Below are positions 26,643 to 35,228 of a stretch of 64,000 bases of DNA, piece after piece. The stretch's first letter is position 1. Every line of letters starts with the position of its first letter. A program made the position numbers and the translations under genes. The stretch is from Parapedobacter deserti (GTDB taxonomy: Bacteria > Bacteroidota > Bacteroidia > Sphingobacteriales > Sphingobacteriaceae), in the NCBI RefSeq assembly GCF_042646065.1, contig NZ_JBHRTA010000059.1, forward strand, positions 7,447 through 71,446, in the 5' to 3' direction. The notes under the pieces are model-generated. The model did no database searches. It saw only the letters and a list, made by a program, of their open reading frames with translations, and was not told the origin of the DNA.

Positions 26643-27116
26643 TTACTCTGCGGGGGCTATGCGTATCCCTGCATCGGTAATTTCACCGAGTGGGTTTTCA
26701 CGCATGTTTTGTTCAATCGCGAATACATAGTTACCCGTGTCGGGAAATCTGACAGATTCCTTGATCAACTGTTGGTGGGCATAAACGCTTCCCGAGCCCC
26801 TGCCGAGCCAGCGGCCGTCGGGCGCCGCCAGCTGCAATTCAAACCGCTCCGTGGTATCCGTTCCATCGGGATAGCCCTGGTGCAATAATATGAAGATATT
26901 AGCATACCTATAATCAGGTGTATGCCTCAAGTTGAGGTAGATATCATAATACACTGTTGTATCGGTGATGTGTGCTGTTATTAATGGCTGATTGTCATAG
27001 GACCACTTGTGATCGGGTATCGCTACATTCTGATCCACAACGGCCGTGTCCGTGCAGGATGCGACAAACATCACAAAGCCCAAAAAACACATCGATATGG
27101 TTAAATAGGGGCGCAT
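26643..27116 (-). CDS. gldH: Gliding-motility lipoprotein GldH
   Basis: The start at 27116 gives a 157-residue lipoprotein with lipobox VMFVASCTD; earlier in-frame codons overlap ricT and add no signal. The mature sequence has the GldH pattern: DHKWSYDNQPLITAHITD, YDIYLNLRHTPDYRYANIFI, FELQLAAPDGRWLGRGSGS and a final FAIEQNMRENPLGEITDAGIRI. GldH belongs to the set of lipoproteins needed for gliding and type IX secretion in Flavobacterium, but it is also present in many non-gliding Bacteroidota. The order holB-ricT-gldH is a recurrent arrangement in the phylum. It starts seven bases after the ricT stop. Confidence 0.88.
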   Translation of the reverse strand: MRPYLTISMCFLGFVMFVASCTDTAVVDQNVAIPDHKWSYDNQPLITAHITDTTVYYDIYLNLRHTPDYRYANIFILLHQGYPDGTDTTERFELQLAAPDGRWLGRGSGSVYAHQQLIKESVRFPDTGNYVFAIEQNMRENPLGEITDAGIRIAPAE

Positions 27117-27123
27117 CGATCGT

Positions 27124-28458
27124 CTAATCAGCTTGGCCGGTTTGCTGTTGTTGCTGACCTCCCGGTTTCCCTTTCCTTCTGTTATTGCGTGAGCGTTTCT
27201 TGGGCGATGCACTCGCTTCAGCGGGCTTGTTACCCTTCGGCTGCGCGGGCCGCCCGGTATTTTCCTGGGCCGGAGACTTGTCCGGAGATTGCCTTGGCGA
27301 TGTTTTCTTTGCTTCAGGCTTTTTCTTGTTTTTGCTTGGGCGTTTTTTCTTTTTGTTCCGGTCGTCCAAACGGGTAAGGCTATCCTGTCCCACCACGTTT
27401 TCGTAGTCGTAGTTCACCGGCTTTTCTTCTACGGTTTCTATCATTACGGCGCCAATCTCCTCCGGTTTTACCCCTTCTTTGTTCAGCTGGTGGATCTCTT
27501 TTACCCTTTCCGTAGTGAGCGGTATCCAATTTTCCTCTCCGGGATAGGTAAACCACATCAATTTCTTGAAAATGTCGGTTTTTTGCAAGAATGCCACCCC
27601 GCGTTGGGTCTCTATCCGTTCAATGTTATTGGGGATATCTTTCAGCGCATCCATATAGCTATCCAGCTCATAGTTGAGGCAGCATTTCAGTTTACCGCAT
27701 TGCCCGGCCAGCTTCAGCGTGTTCAGTGACAGATTTTGGTAGCGCGCTGCCGAAGTCGACACGGTCTTGAAATCGGTCAGCCAGGTAGAGCAGCAGAGTT
27801 CCCTGCCGCAGGATCCGATGCCGCCGAGCCTGCTCGCTTCCTGGCGCATGCCGATTTGACGCATCTCAATCCGGATCCGGAATGCCTCGGCCATGCGCTT
27901 GATGAGTTCCCTGAAATCTACCCTCCCCTCTGCCGTGTAATAAAAGGTCGCCTTGGATTTGTCGCCCTGATAATCCACATCGCTGATTTTCATAGACAGG
28001 CCCAGGTCGAGCGCCAATTTGCGCGCACGGTGCATGGTCTCCCATTCCAGGTCTTTGGCTGCCTGCCATTTTTTGATATCGGCATCCGTTACCTTGCGGT
28101 ATATCTTTTTCGTGACGGTGGCCGGGTCTACGTTGTTTTTCTTCAGCTGCAGCCGTACCAGCTCGCCCGTAATGGACACGTGGCCAATGTCATAACCTCC
28201 TGTGTTCGGTTCTACGACAACCATTTCGCCCATTTCAAGGTACAGGTTGTCGTGGTTGACATAAAATTCCTTCCGCGATCCCTTAAACCTCACCTCCACG
28301 ATATTGAAGGGTTTATAATTTGTTGGCATGTCCATTTCGGCCAGCCAATCGTATACATCCAATTTATTACATCCGCTCGTCATACAGGCGCCATTATTTT
28401 GGCAACCTGCCGGTGTGCTGCCACACCCGCCGCCGGATGAGCAAGTGCTACATCCCAT
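27124..28458 (-). CDS. ricT: RicT-like PSP1-domain protein
   Basis: The 444-residue protein has a Cys-rich N-terminus (four or more Cys in the first 30 residues), a PSP1 C-terminal domain (about 85-190, FREL-I-KRMAEAFRIRIEMRQIG), and a Cys cluster further on (SCGRELCCSTWL and CGKLKCCLNYE). In Firmicutes the homologue RicT (YaaT) is part of an iron-sulfur complex that affects RNA processing and sporulation; the Bacteroidota role is not established. The last 80 residues are Lys/Pro/Gln-rich and probably disordered. The frame overlaps the end of holB by 11 bases. Confidence 0.88.
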   Translation of the reverse strand: MGCSTCSSGGGCGSTPAGCQNNGACMTSGCNKLDVYDWLAEMDMPTNYKPFNIVEVRFKGSRKEFYVNHDNLYLEMGEMVVVEPNTGGYDIGHVSITGELVRLQLKKNNVDPATVTKKIYRKVTDADIKKWQAAKDLEWETMHRARKLALDLGLSMKISDVDYQGDKSKATFYYTAEGRVDFRELIKRMAEAFRIRIEMRQIGMRQEASRLGGIGSCGRELCCSTWLTDFKTVSTSAARYQNLSLNTLKLAGQCGKLKCCLNYELDSYMDALKDIPNNIERIETQRGVAFLQKTDIFKKLMWFTYPGEENWIPLTTERVKEIHQLNKEGVKPEEIGAVMIETVEEKPVNYDYENVVGQDSLTRLDDRNKKKKRPSKNKKKPEAKKTSPRQSPDKSPAQENTGRPAQPKGNKPAEASASPKKRSRNNRRKGKPGGQQQQQTGQAD

Positions 28459-29611
28459 AGTGATCGATATATGTTGAGTCCGCCAATTGGCGGAACGTTT
28501 GATATTTATATAGTAAAACTAATTGCAAAGATAAGTCTAAAAATAATATTTTGGGGTTTGCATTACGCTCAATGTGGTAGTGTGCCTCCTCAAACAACCC
28601 AATGGCGCGTTCGATCTGCCCCAGCGGGTAGTGATTGCTGAACTTTTTTGCAAAATCCAATTCCGTACCGGGCAGGTGGACCAATGCAGCCATCCCGGCC
28701 TTCAACAGCAAAATCTGCCTCATCATATTCAAGGCATAAAGCAGGAAGCTTTTCTGGTTTTCGCGGCCCATCTTGGCCAGTTCCTCTTCGCAAACCTTGA
28801 TCAACGAGGCTCCGGCGTCCGTCACGCAGAAGCGCAGCCAGCGGATCATCAGGTCGAAATGTCCCTTGGTATCATCGCCCAGCAGGTTGATAGCTTGCTG
28901 AATATTACCATTACTGATAAACGCGATTTCGGCCGCTTGATTTGCGCCCAGCTGATGAGCATCCATCAGGTATTTAGACACGTCGGCATCGCTCATGCGA
29001 TTGATCTTCACCAGCTGGGTGCGCGAGATGATGGTATTCAGTATCTTGTCCTGATTCTCGGCCACAAGCAAAAACAATGTCTTTTCAGGCGGTTCCTCAA
29101 TGAGCTTCAGCAACGCGTTTCCCTGGGTATCGAGGTACTCCGGCAGCCACATGATCAGCACCTTGTACTCGGCTTCAAAGGCCTTCAGGCTAAGCTTTTT
29201 GATGATGTGATGCGCCTCGGCAATATTGATGTTGGCTTGCTTATTTTCAGCATCCAACTGGCTGCGCCAGTGTTCAAGGCCAAGATACGGATTGGTCAAA
29301 AAGGCTTTGCGCCATTCTTCTGCGTAAGTGGCAGCGGTATCCTCCTTGTGTTTGGCAAAAAACGGATAAGAAAAATGCAGATCGGGATGAATCAGCTTGC
29401 TGTATTTCCGGCAGGCCGCGCATTGACCGCAGCTATCTTCGGGCTGCTTGTTCTCGCAATTGACGTACTGGGCATACGCCAGCGCCAACGCCAGGCTCCC
29501 GCTCCCCTCCGGCCCGAGAAACAGCTGCGCATGGCTTACGCGGTTTTCAGCTACGGTGTTGATGAGCTGCTGCTTGACTTCCTGCTGCCCGATAATCTCG
29601 TTAAATAACAT
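28448..29611 (-). CDS. holB: DNA polymerase III subunit delta-prime
   Basis: The 387-residue clamp-loader subunit has an AAA+ domain starting MLFNEIIGQQEVKQQLI, a degenerate P-loop (LGPEGSGSLALAL, with Ser in place of the catalytic Lys, as usual for delta-prime) and a zinc site formed by four Cys (C-x8-C-x2-C-x2-C, residues about 52-67). SEI-sensor and lid regions follow (LLKLIEEPPEKTLFLLVAEN; IISRTQLVKINRM). It starts the operon holB-ricT-gldH. A TAnnTTTG motif lies 77 bases upstream. Confidence 0.92.
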   Translation of the reverse strand: MLFNEIIGQQEVKQQLINTVAENRVSHAQLFLGPEGSGSLALALAYAQYVNCENKQPEDSCGQCAACRKYSKLIHPDLHFSYPFFAKHKEDTAATYAEEWRKAFLTNPYLGLEHWRSQLDAENKQANINIAEAHHIIKKLSLKAFEAEYKVLIMWLPEYLDTQGNALLKLIEEPPEKTLFLLVAENQDKILNTIISRTQLVKINRMSDADVSKYLMDAHQLGANQAAEIAFISNGNIQQAINLLGDDTKGHFDLMIRWLRFCVTDAGASLIKVCEEELAKMGRENQKSFLLYALNMMRQILLLKAGMAALVHLPGTELDFAKKFSNHYPLGQIERAIGLFEEAHYHIERNANPKILFLDLSLQLVLLYKYQTFRQLADSTYIDHYGM

Positions 29612-29687
29612 ATTCCGGTTAAGATTCCTTCCGATTAATTCTGTATTTATCCGCTGGACGCTTTAACGATTAACGCAGTCCAATTTC

Positions 29688-29695
29688 CAAAGGTA
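29688..29695 (-). promoter_or_regulatory. -7 promoter element for holB
   Basis: The minus strand reads TACCTTTG, 77 bases before the start. The nearest TTG upstream is too close (12 bases) to be a confident -33 element. Confidence 0.35.
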
Positions 29696-29772
29696 CTAAA
29701 AAGCACCCAAAAGCACGTCATCGATCCGTTGTTTGGGCGTATACACACCCATACCATCATTAAAGCCGGTTT

Positions 29773-29820
29773 TATCCGTTTAAAAACGTTTATAAACGGA
29801 TATATCCGTATATCATCCGG
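29773..29820. repeat. Nested palindromes and TATCCGT iterons upstream of ssb
   Basis: TATCCGTTTA (29773-29782) is inverted as TAAACGGATA (29793-29802). Within this lie two perfect palindromes, CGTTTATAAACG (29787-29798) and ACGGATATATCCGT (29796-29809), and a further ATCCGG half-site at 29815. The block is in the 306-base gap between holB and ssb, about 100-145 bases before the ssb start; nothing else but the holB promoter is seen in that gap. Confidence 0.7.
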
Positions 29821-29917
29821 TTATTTTTCCCGGGCAGCGCCACTTTTGCCCTGTCGATGGTTCGGAAACGCCATCGTTCGTTAACTACTTGTTTTACTTT
29901 TTTAAATTTTAAGTATC

Positions 29918-30259
29918 ATGAACACCTTAAAAAACAGCGTACGGTTGACCGGCTTTCTCGGCAGCGACCCCGAAGTGAAAACATTCAACAACAACAAGAG
30001 CCTCGCCCGGGTATCCATAGCGACCAATGAACGGTACCGCAACGGGCAGGGGGAGTGGGTCACTGACACGCAGTGGCATAATCTGGTATTCTGGGGGAGG
30101 CAAGCAGCCTTTGCACAAAAAAGCCTTACCAAAGGCTCAGAGATTGCCATTGAGGGCAAACTGGTGAACCGCCAGTACGTCGATAAGGACGGTGTGACCC
30201 GCCACATCACCGAAATCACTGTAAGCGAGGTGCTTCAACTCAACCGTAAACCGGAGTAA
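29918..30259 (+). CDS. ssb: Single-stranded DNA-binding protein without acidic tail
   Basis: The 113-residue protein is one OB fold: MNTLKNSVRLTGFLGSDPEVK, WVTDTQWHNLVFWG, ALAEKSLTKG-type loop, GKLVNRQYVDKDGVTRHITEI. It binds ssDNA in replication or repair. It stops right after the OB fold (LNRKPE) and lacks the disordered linker and acidic tip (usually ending in D-I/L-P-F) that recruit partner proteins, so it is probably a second, specialised SSB. It is monocistronic, ending at a strong terminator, with an iteron-like region upstream. Confidence 0.92.
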   Translation: MNTLKNSVRLTGFLGSDPEVKTFNNNKSLARVSIATNERYRNGQGEWVTDTQWHNLVFWGRQAAFAQKSLTKGSEIAIEGKLVNRQYVDKDGVTRHITEITVSEVLQLNRKPE

Positions 30260-30270
30260 CACCGCGGGCC

Positions 30271-30325
30271 GCGGATGTCTTGACGCCAGATTGTGTTCAG
30301 CCTCCCGGTGCGTTAAGACATCCGC
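30271..30325 (+). terminator. Terminator after ssb
   Basis: A 16-bp stem (GCGGATGTCTTGACGC with GCGTTAAGACATCCGC, one G-T pair) is followed by ATTTTTC. It lies 11 bases after the ssb stop. Confidence 0.85.
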
Positions 30326-30392
30326 ATTTTTCATCCGCATCAGTTGTCCCGCGCGGTGATGAGCCGTGTGACCGATTCATGTATCTTTTTGA

Positions 30393-30423
30393 TTGGCAAT
30401 TCATGCGGGTTTCATTAGCTTTG
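30393..30423 (+). promoter_or_regulatory. gcvT promoter
   Basis: TTG (30393-30395), 20-base spacer, TAGCTTTG (30416-30423); start codon at 30449. Confidence 0.5.
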
Positions 30424-30448
30424 TCCCGAAATTAAATGCCGGTACCCA

Positions 30449-31531
30449 ATGGTAAAAAACACAGCGCTCACAGACACCCACATCGCTTTAGGAGCCAAGA
30501 TGGTCCCTTTCGCGGGGTTCAATATGCCCGTCCAATATTCGGGAATTAACGACGAACACGAAACGGTCCGGAAAGGCGTGGGCGTATTTGATGTCAGCCA
30601 CATGGGCGAGTTCATCCTGAAGGGAGACCGCGCACTTGACCTCGTGCAGAAAATAAGTTCGAACGATGCATCCAGGTTGTACGATGGCAAAGTGCAGTAC
30701 GCCTATATTCCCAACGAAACGGGAGGCATCGTGGACGACTTTCTTGTATACCGCATTGATGAGAAGACCTACTTCCTGGTGGTCAATGCTTCCAACATCC
30801 AAAAAGACTGGGACTGGATTTCCAGGCACAATACATACGGTGTAACGATGAAAAACATTTCGGATGAAACCTCGCTGTTTGCCGTCCAGGGCCCCAAGGC
30901 AGCCGATGCGCTAGCCGCGCTCACCGACATCGATCTGGCTACCATGGAATACTACACGTTCAACAAAGGTGTTTTTGCGGGGGTGGACAACGTTTTGGTT
31001 TCCGCGACAGGTTACACCGGGGCCGGCGGTTTTGAAGTATATGTCTCCAACAAAGACGCTAAAAAAGTGTGGGAAGCCATCTTTGAAGCCGGCGCACCCT
31101 ACGGGATCAAACCCATCGGGTTGGGTGCCCGCGATACGTTACGCCTCGAAATGGGGTTCTGTCTTTACGGCAATGACATTGATGACACCACGTCACCCCT
31201 GGAGGCGGGGCTGGGCTGGGTAACCAAGTTTACCAAGGACTTTGTAAATGCCGAAGGCCTGAAAAAGCAAAAAGAAGCTGGTTTGCAAAATAAACTGGTT
31301 GGATTCGAAATGGTAGAACGGGGCATCCCGCGCCACGGATATGAGATTCTGGACGAACACGGCAATCCGATCGGGCGGGTCACATCGGGCACACAGTCGC
31401 CTACGCTCCGGAAATCCATCGGGTTGGGCTATGTCGCCATTGAGCACGCCAAAGAAGGCAATGAAATCTATATTGGCATACGCGACAGCAAGGTAAAAGC
31501 AGTGGTGGTAAAACCCCCTTTCGTCAAATAA
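30449..31531 (+). CDS. gcvT: Aminomethyltransferase, glycine-cleavage T protein
   Basis: The 360-residue enzyme takes the aminomethyl group from lipoylated H protein and yields methylene-tetrahydrofolate and ammonia in the glycine cleavage system. Motifs: MVPFAGFNMPVQYSGI (13-28), VFDVSHMGEF, NETGGIVDDFLVYR with the catalytic Asp, TGYTGAGGFEVY, and LGARDTLRLEMGFCLYGND. The size matches bacterial GcvT. The gene has its own promoter and is followed after eight bases by comB; gcvH and gcvP are not in this window. Confidence 0.96.
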   Translation: MVKNTALTDTHIALGAKMVPFAGFNMPVQYSGINDEHETVRKGVGVFDVSHMGEFILKGDRALDLVQKISSNDASRLYDGKVQYAYIPNETGGIVDDFLVYRIDEKTYFLVVNASNIQKDWDWISRHNTYGVTMKNISDETSLFAVQGPKAADALAALTDIDLATMEYYTFNKGVFAGVDNVLVSATGYTGAGGFEVYVSNKDAKKVWEAIFEAGAPYGIKPIGLGARDTLRLEMGFCLYGNDIDDTTSPLEAGLGWVTKFTKDFVNAEGLKKQKEAGLQNKLVGFEMVERGIPRHGYEILDEHGNPIGRVTSGTQSPTLRKSIGLGYVAIEHAKEGNEIYIGIRDSKVKAVVVKPPFVK

Positions 31532-31539
31532 TCCGGTCT

Positions 31540-32280
31540 ATGGACATGAAATCGGTTCAAGTCTGCCTTAGCCCTGCGTTACTGCCCTTCTACGAGCTGG
31601 ATGACGCCGTAGCCGTGGTCATCGACATTTTCAGGGCATCCTCATCCATTTGCTATGGGCTGGCCAACGGCGCCAAAGCCATTATCCCCGTTGCAGACCT
31701 CGATGAGTGCCTGCCTTACCGGGGAAACGGCTGCCTGGTGGCCGCCGAACGAAATGGAGAAGTGGTCGAAGGATTTGATTTCGGCAACTCGCCATTTTCA
31801 TACACCAAGGAAAACATAGCCGAGAAGACCGTCGTGCTAACCACGACAAACGGCACGCAGGCTATACGGCGCTGTTTAGCGGCTAAAAGAGTGGTCATTG
31901 GTTCATTTCTGAATATCACAACGCTTTCAGACTGGCTGAGAAAGCAGGATCACCCGATCCTGCTGGTCTGTTCCGGCTGGAAGAATCACTTCAGCTTAGA
32001 GGATACAGTCTTTGCCGGTGCCGTGGTAAACCGGCTCAAAACCGATGGTACGGTGATTGATGATGCGGCTCAAGCGGCCGAAAGCCTCTACCTCGAAGCG
32101 CGCGGAGACCTCGCCACCTATCTCCGTAAAAGCTCCCATCATCAACGTATGCAGCGCTTGCATATCGAGCAGGACATCGCTTTTTGCCTCCGGGAGGATC
32201 TGGTGTCAGTGATACCTGTCCTGGAAGGCAAGGAACTGGTCTGCTTGAACGAACCCGCAGCGCCCGTCGGCCGACCATAA
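31540..32280 (+). CDS. comB: 2-phosphosulfolactate phosphatase family protein (ComB)
   Basis: The 246-residue protein has the ComB fold: VVIDIFRASSSICYGLANGA near residue 27, AERNGEVVEGFDFGNSPF, VVLTTTNGTQAIRR and LVCSGWKNHFSLEDTVFAGAV. The prototype dephosphorylates 2-phospho-3-sulfolactate in archaeal coenzyme M synthesis with Mg2+. Many bacteria that make no coenzyme M also have this family, in Bacteroidota perhaps linked to sulfonolipid (capnine) formation, which is an inference. It is cotranscribed with gcvT. Confidence 0.9.
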   Translation: MDMKSVQVCLSPALLPFYELDDAVAVVIDIFRASSSICYGLANGAKAIIPVADLDECLPYRGNGCLVAAERNGEVVEGFDFGNSPFSYTKENIAEKTVVLTTTNGTQAIRRCLAAKRVVIGSFLNITTLSDWLRKQDHPILLVCSGWKNHFSLEDTVFAGAVVNRLKTDGTVIDDAAQAAESLYLEARGDLATYLRKSSHHQRMQRLHIEQDIAFCLREDLVSVIPVLEGKELVCLNEPAAPVGRP

Positions 32281-32296
32281 CGCTTATTGCTTATTA

Positions 32297-32482
32297 TTAT
32301 TTTTTGGTCAGGTGCCTGATTTGCTTTAGCAGCCGGTATTTTAGGTACCCCAACACCAGCGTAATCGCCACCGCAATGGCCAATATCGGATAGTCGCTGC
32401 TGTTGTATGCGGCAACAGCGCTGAGCAACATCAATATCAACCCCACATTCAACAGGATGTTGTAAAAAAAATACCGCTTCAT
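32297..32482 (-). CDS. Small two-helix membrane protein
   Basis: From the ATG at 32482 the frame encodes 61 residues with two membrane helices (YNILLNVGLILMLLSAVAAY and YPILAIAVAITLVLGYLKY) and a basic tail. The longer frame into the rhodanese gene is a shadow. It resembles the small DUF6358-type proteins of Sphingobacteria, but this is from memory of the pattern. It follows the rhodanese gene by 13 bases. Confidence 0.65.
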   Translation of the reverse strand: MKRYFFYNILLNVGLILMLLSAVAAYNSSDYPILAIAVAITLVLGYLKYRLLKQIRHLTKK

Positions 32483-32495
32483 CAATACCCGTCCG

Positions 32496-32810
32496 TTAAT
32501 ACACCTGCATATCGGGATCGAATGCATCGCGCCATGCGAGAATTCCTCCTTTGAGGTTGTAAAGGTTATCATAGCCTTCGCGCTCAAGCAGCATGATCGC
32601 CTGCGCACTTCGCTTGCCGCTGCGGCAGTGCACCACCACCGGCTTATCGCGGGCGATTTTATTCTGCTCAAGGACAATGTCTGCCAACGGAATGTTTTCG
32701 CCACTCAGGTTAGACGTGTCGTATTCAAATTCCTCCCTTACGTCGATCAACTGGAAATCTTCCTTGCCGTCGATTTTGTCCTTAAGCTCTTCAACCGTTA
32801 TCTCTTTCAT
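32496..32810 (-). CDS. Single-domain rhodanese
   Basis: The 104-residue sulfurtransferase begins MKEITVEELKDKI at 32810. The active-site loop is CRSGKRSAQ with C62 preceded by VVVH, and the conserved LIDVREEFEY and YNLKGGILAWRDAF segments bracket the fold. It should shuttle sulfane sulfur in the cytoplasm. The partner acceptor is not known. A complete promoter lies at 32832-32862. Confidence 0.93.
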   Translation of the reverse strand: MKEITVEELKDKIDGKEDFQLIDVREEFEYDTSNLSGENIPLADIVLEQNKIARDKPVVVHCRSGKRSAQAIMLLEREGYDNLYNLKGGILAWRDAFDPDMQVY

Positions 32811-32831
32811 GTTCGATCGTGTTTTACCATT

Positions 32832-32862
32832 CAAACTTAGGAAAGTTTGTCGTGTTAAACAA
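32832..32862 (-). promoter_or_regulatory. Rhodanese promoter
   Basis: Minus strand TTG (32862-32860), 20-base spacer, TAAGTTTG (32839-32832); 21 bases from the start codon. Confidence 0.5.
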
Positions 32863-32954
32863 ACTTTTTCGATTGCGCATGGTCCCTGAAACCACGTGAG
32901 CCGAAAAATACAAGGATATGCGACAAGATGAATGAGATACTTCGGAAAATTGCA

Positions 32955-32962
32955 TACTTTTG
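32955..32962 (+). promoter_or_regulatory. -7 promoter element for the M28 peptidase
   Basis: TACTTTTG matches TAnnTTTG, 20 bases before the ATG at 32983; no TTG at the usual distance. Confidence 0.4.
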
Positions 32963-32982
32963 GCATACATAAACGTCGGAAC

Positions 32983-34296
32983 ATGTCAAAGACAATACGC
33001 TTTTATACCGGGATACTGTGCTGTTGGTTGTTCGCTGGATGCGCAGTCCGCCAATCAGCCGATCGCATTGCGGACACGAAAGAAGTAACGAGACTGCTCA
33101 ACACATTGGCGGCAGACGATATGGAGGGCAGGGCATCCTTTTCACCCGGTATCGAACGGGCCGCTGAATTCATTGAGTCTGAGTTCAGGAAGATCGGGTT
33201 GGCGCCCTATTCGGAAGGCGGCTATCGTCAGACGTTCGAGGTGACGCGCATAACCCCTGCCACATGGGAGGTAACACTGGATGGCTCAGCGGTTCCCCAG
33301 GAGCGTATTATTATCTCAAGCAACAATTCGGGCCTCAATTGGAATACGGATCCCACGGTATCTGTTGCCCAGATCAAGGCCGGGGACGACTTTGCCCAAC
33401 GTTTCCGGGAAATATCTAGCGGGAAAAAGGACGCTTTGGTGATTGTGGACAACAGCTTTGCAAGTCTATTCGAGCGATACAGCGGGATGCTGATGCGCGG
33501 CAGGATCAGCCAGCAGACCGCATCGGTCTCGGCAACCCCTTCCGTTGTCTTTGTGTTGGCGGATCAGGTGCCCCAGTCGTTCCGTGTCAGCTTCACGAAT
33601 ACTGTCGAAAAGTTGCCGCTTTCCAATATGATCGGCGTATTGCCCGGCAAATCACGGCCGGATGAATATGTAATTTTTTCCGCGCATTACGACCACATTG
33701 GCATCATTGAACCCGTTGGGCAAGATTCAATTGCCAACGGAGCAGATGATGACGCCTCAGGTGTGTCCGCGGTGCTCGCGTTAGCGAACTATTATAAAAA
33801 GCGGGGCGACAATGCCCGGACGCTATTATTCGTTGCATTTACGGCTGAAGAAATAGGCCTAGTGGGATCGAAATACTTTTCGCAGCAGATCAACCCGGAC
33901 GAGGTGGTCGCCATGATCAATATCGAAATGATCGGTAAGGATTCACGGTTCGGCCCAAACGCGCTGTACGTGACCGGTTACAATCAGTCTGATCTGGCTG
34001 AAATCATGCAGGCAAACGTAAAAGGGACGGAATTTACGTTCCATCCCGATCCCTATCCTACACAAAATCTATTTTACCGCAGCGACAATGCGTCGCTAGC
34101 GGCGGCCGGTGTACCGGCACATACCTTCTCGACGGTACAGATTGAAAAGGACATGTACTATCACACGGTGGATGATGAGTTGGAAACATTGAATATCAGC
34201 AACATCGTTTCCGCCATAAGGGCTATCGCCTTGGGAGCGCAAAGCATTGTGTCTGGAGACGACACACCGCGCCGCGTGCCTAAGCTCAGCCAATAG
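32983..34296 (+). CDS. M28-family zinc peptidase lipoprotein
   Basis: The start at 32983 gives 437 residues with a lipobox LFAGCAVR; the upstream in-frame ATG covers the promoter. A PA-type insertion (about 110-215) splits the peptidase domain, as in many M28 aminopeptidases. Zinc ligands are readable: H in SAHYDHIG, bridging D in GADDDASG, E pair in FTAEEIGLVGS, D/E in IEMIGKD and H in YHTVDDELETL. It probably removes N-terminal amino acids from peptides at the envelope. It is monocistronic. Confidence 0.92.
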   Translation: MSKTIRFYTGILCCWLFAGCAVRQSADRIADTKEVTRLLNTLAADDMEGRASFSPGIERAAEFIESEFRKIGLAPYSEGGYRQTFEVTRITPATWEVTLDGSAVPQERIIISSNNSGLNWNTDPTVSVAQIKAGDDFAQRFREISSGKKDALVIVDNSFASLFERYSGMLMRGRISQQTASVSATPSVVFVLADQVPQSFRVSFTNTVEKLPLSNMIGVLPGKSRPDEYVIFSAHYDHIGIIEPVGQDSIANGADDDASGVSAVLALANYYKKRGDNARTLLFVAFTAEEIGLVGSKYFSQQINPDEVVAMINIEMIGKDSRFGPNALYVTGYNQSDLAEIMQANVKGTEFTFHPDPYPTQNLFYRSDNASLAAAGVPAHTFSTVQIEKDMYYHTVDDELETLNISNIVSAIRAIALGAQSIVSGDDTPRRVPKLSQ

Positions 34297-34309
34297 CCTT
34301 TATTCAGGC

Positions 34310-34558
34310 TTATAACCAGCTGACCACCACTAACGCCAAAGTCCAGGTCCATATCATACCGTCGCACGACGGCCTCAGGAGTCCGTTGTACCATTTTGGA
34401 ATCCGTCCTTCCACGGCCCCACTTTCGTTACGGTCCTCCGCCCCGCGCCTCCTTGCACGCGTATCATGCTTCGTTGCCGTTTTGCTTACCACCGCGGCAT
34501 CCTTTACTTCTGCTTCAAACTGCCCATCTACTTTGTCGTTCTCTACTAACATGGTCAT
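34310..34558 (-). CDS. Possible small membrane-anchored protein
   Basis: The 82-residue frame has an AGGAAG ribosome site six bases before ATGACCATG on the minus strand, a hydrophilic body rich in Lys, Arg, Glu and Asp, and one C-terminal hydrophobic helix (MIWTWTLALVVVSWL), a tail-anchor pattern. No family is recognised. It is convergent with the M28 gene, 13 bases away. The plus-strand frame across the same region looks like a shadow. Confidence 0.45.
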   Translation of the reverse strand: MTMLVENDKVDGQFEAEVKDAAVVSKTATKHDTRARRRGAEDRNESGAVEGRIPKWYNGLLRPSCDGMIWTWTLALVVVSWL

Positions 34559-34700
34559 ATCTTCCTATCTATTTGGGGTGCTAACAGATCCAAGCCTCAT
34601 TTGTTTATTTTTTTTACCAGAAAAAAGCACCAAAACAAAAATAAGCAAGCCGTGTTGCCTTTCATGAAGATGAATTGATTACGTACCAACACAATCGGCT

Positions 34701-34916
34701 ATGGGAACTGACAAGCATGAAAACGACATCCGGCGGAAAGGCCGGCCTGCAGGGCGCGGCAAAAGCGGCACCAACCTGCGCGATGCCTTCGCCGTGAATA
34801 CTGCCGATGAAGACCGGCAGGTAAGCGACCGTTATCTGGAAAACGATAAAATACCGGCTCCAAACGTGCCGGTAAAAAACCCCAACCGGAACCCGGATAA
34901 AGACACACAAGACTGA
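34701..34916 (+). CDS. Small hydrophilic protein
   Basis: A 71-residue frame rich in Asp, Arg, Lys, Asn and Pro without hydrophobic segments (GTNLRDAFAVNTADEDRQV). It precedes the 94-residue gene by 27 bases, on the same strand, at the upstream end of the trehalose block. The composition recalls small stress proteins, but there is no motif to prove it, and no good Shine-Dalgarno is seen. Confidence 0.45.
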   Translation: MGTDKHENDIRRKGRPAGRGKSGTNLRDAFAVNTADEDRQVSDRYLENDKIPAPNVPVKNPNRNPDKDTQD

Positions 34917-34943
34917 GATTGTAAGGATTATAATTTTATAGCC

Positions 34944-35228
34944 ATGAGTACATCCAAACAGACCCACGATCATGAGGAGATCAAGAAATGGGCAGCGGAA
35001 CGCGGTGGGGTCCCTGCCAAAGTCAGGAGCACCGGGGGCAGCTCGGACAATGAGGGCATACTGCGCATCCATTTCCCGGAAAACAGCGAGCACCGGCAGG
35101 AGCTAAAAGAAATCCCGTGGGAAGATTTTTTCCAGGAGTTTGACGAAGAAAAGCTGGATTTCCTGTACCAGAATCGGAAAGCGGATGGGGAGCTGAGTAC
35201 GTTTCATAAGTTTGTTAATCGCCAATGA
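34944..35228 (+). CDS. Conserved small protein linked to TreZ
   Basis: 94 residues: an N-terminal HDHEEIKKWAAERGGVPAKV helix, GILRIHFP, and LKEIPWEDFFQEFDEEKLDFLYQ. I recognise the pattern of a small conserved Bacteroidota/proteobacterial family found near glycan and stress genes, with no known function (some homologues carry misleading branching-enzyme names). Its TGA stop overlaps the treZ ATG (ATGA at 35225-35228), so translation of the two is probably coupled. Confidence 0.75.
   Translation: MSTSKQTHDHEEIKKWAAERGGVPAKVRSTGGSSDNEGILRIHFPENSEHRQELKEIPWEDFFQEFDEEKLDFLYQNRKADGELSTFHKFVNRQ

Noticed and set aside
34386..34667. Plus-strand frame opposite the small minus-strand gene
   Set aside because: It lacks a ribosome site and its Ser/Leu/Pro-rich translation looks like a reverse shadow.
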